DNA from: JAATFY01 sp049276515
GTDB lineage: Bacteria; Pseudomonadota; Alphaproteobacteria; UBA9219
Length of the DNA: 13,839 bases
Direction of reading: 5' to 3'
NCBI GenBank assembly: GCA_049276515.1
Contig: JBASWO010000170.1
Span: forward strand, 1-13,839
Both the position numbers and the translations under genes were made by a program. Shown here piece by piece: positions 12,981 to 13,839 of the stretch; position 1 is the stretch's first letter, and every line of letters begins with the position of its first letter. A model generated the notes under the pieces. It searched no databases. It was given only the letters and a program-made list of their open reading frames with translations, and was not told where the DNA came from.

Positions 12981-13839
12981 TTAACCATGCGGGAATGGTT
13001 GGGCTAAAAGCTGGTTACGAGACAACTTTGGCAACCTAGCATATCCGTCATATTTTGTCTTAAGTTCAGCCACTAGTTTAGGATTAGGCCTAAATCCTGC
13101 TTTTTGAAGTTCGGCAAGACTGTAAAATAACCCCATAAGTTGCCTAGCGCGTTCAAAGACTGGGATTATGCTCGCGATATAGTCATAATTATCGGTAAGC
13201 TTTTGCGTAATGGCGCCCTGCTTATATGTGGCGTCATTAAGTGCAACCAATCTGTTCTCTTCGCCATTCGTACGTTTTAACATATAGGAGCCATCAACAC
13301 GCATCTTGACCGCCTTAACCTGTAAATCCCAAACTTTCTGTTTCTTTACGATTATAGGTTGAAGACCTTCAATGTGAATATGCTCGGCGCGCAACATAAC
13401 TCTTGATGAAGTAGATCGTGCAGTACGGCCGCCTGTCCAGTTAAGATAACGCAAAAAGTTGCGGATTTGCTCATTACGCTCTGCTTGAGCTTCGGTTTGA
13501 GCTTCTTCCAAGGGAAACGATTGAGGATTCCACGCCAATGCTCCTGAAAGCAGATCCGTAATATACATTGTTCTACCGAAGTCCGTATAACCCATCCATT
13601 CAGGGCCGAATTCCTTGGTACGAAATACTTCATGGCCGTCGGTCAAATTTTTGTCGGCATTCTCCATGCTGAAATAGGGCCAGATGACCTTCTCTTCATC
13701 TGCAAAAGCTAGAAGCATGGCGATGTCAAAGTCTTCTTGGAACAAAAGCCCCGGCTTGTCGCCAGACTGAGTACATTTAAAATGGATGTAACCATCTTGT
13801 GTTGTAATTAATCCCCGATACAAACCCACACCACTAGCA
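12981..13839 (-). CDS. Conserved hypothetical protein, 5' end outside the window
   Basis: The frame is open to the right edge (A-S-G-V before GLYRGL), so the N-terminus lies beyond the window; a GTG at 13829 is only a nominal start. At least 286 residues. Recognisable stretches are FGPEWMGYTDFGRTMYITDL, then RVDGSYMLKR, then KLTDNYDYIASIIPVFERAR followed by a helical C-terminus. The NYD-x-IA-x-x-x-PVF-x-R pattern recalls, from memory, a family of uncharacterised alphaproteobacterial proteins in which a similar HYD-PVFARLREL segment closes the chain; no function is known to me. There is no signal peptide or membrane segment in the visible part. It ends 10 bases before the start of the Gln-rich gene and seems to be the most upstream visible member of the cargo operon. 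Confidence 0.65.
   Translation of the reverse strand, partial: ASGVGLYRGLITTQDGYIHFKCTQSGDKPGLLFQEDFDIAMLLAFADEEKVIWPYFSMENADKNLTDGHEVFRTKEFGPEWMGYTDFGRTMYITDLLSGALAWNPQSFPLEEAQTEAQAERNEQIRNFLRYLNWTGGRTARSTSSRVMLRAEHIHIEGLQPIIVKKQKVWDLQVKAVKMRVDGSYMLKRTNGEENRLVALNDATYKQGAITQKLTDNYDYIASIIPVFERARQLMGLFYSLAELQKAGFRPNPKLVAELKTKYDGYARLPKLSRNQLLAQPFPHG

Noticed and set aside
1..13839. CRISPR arrays, insertion sequences, rRNA genes and intact tRNA genes
   Set aside because: No regularly spaced repeats, transposase or integrase motifs, rRNA signatures or complete tRNA cloverleaf are visible in the window.

Overview
The window comes from a Gram-negative bacterium, most likely an alphaproteobacterium of moderate to low GC. 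The inference rests on three Sec/lipobox lipoproteins, a VPLP-type exosortase sorting signal, a bufferin-type (BufABCD) RiPP cluster like those known from Caulobacter, and the proline tRNA sequence. No species call is possible from the sequence alone.

Layout. 1-2146 (minus): an operon of a cardiolipin-synthase-like phospholipase D protein, an endonuclease/exonuclease/phosphatase (EEP) family protein and a membrane protein cut by the window edge; the first two pair as clsB and ybhP do in E. coli. 2271-2929: two small convergent lipoprotein genes sharing one hairpin terminator; one is a free-standing secretin-N-terminal-like domain. 3300-3878 (+): a protein with a perfect C-terminal sorting anchor but no signal peptide. 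4007-6448 (+): an 813-residue fusion of a response-regulator receiver domain to the phosphohistidine swivelling domain and PEP-binding barrel of the PPDK/enzyme I family, without ATP-grasp or HPr-binding domains. All acceptor and PEP-site residues I can align are kept, so it could be a PEP-fed phosphorelay protein. This is the most unusual gene here.

6666-9212 (+): a compact bufferin-like metal-binding RiPP operon. It has an ECF-type promoter candidate, a secreted Cys-rich precursor with two nine-residue motif copies, an intercistronic hairpin that may keep precursor expression above enzyme expression, a single polypeptide joining the DUF692 (MNIO) enzyme to its DUF2063 partner, and a DoxX membrane protein.

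9306-9350 (-): exactly the 3' half of tRNA-Pro(UGG), from the first base of the anticodon loop to CCA, with no 5' half. This is the classic scar of an integrase that uses a tRNA gene as its attachment site. It places the end of an integrated element at this point, with the element extending rightward past the window. The six genes that follow (9444-13839, all minus, tightly packed, mostly unrecognisable) fit as its cargo: a truncated conserved hypothetical, a Gln-rich coiled-coil protein with a possible ADP-ribosyltransferase-like C-terminus, a small beta-propeller-like protein, a large two-domain hypothetical, a DUF2846-like lipoprotein and a small orphan.
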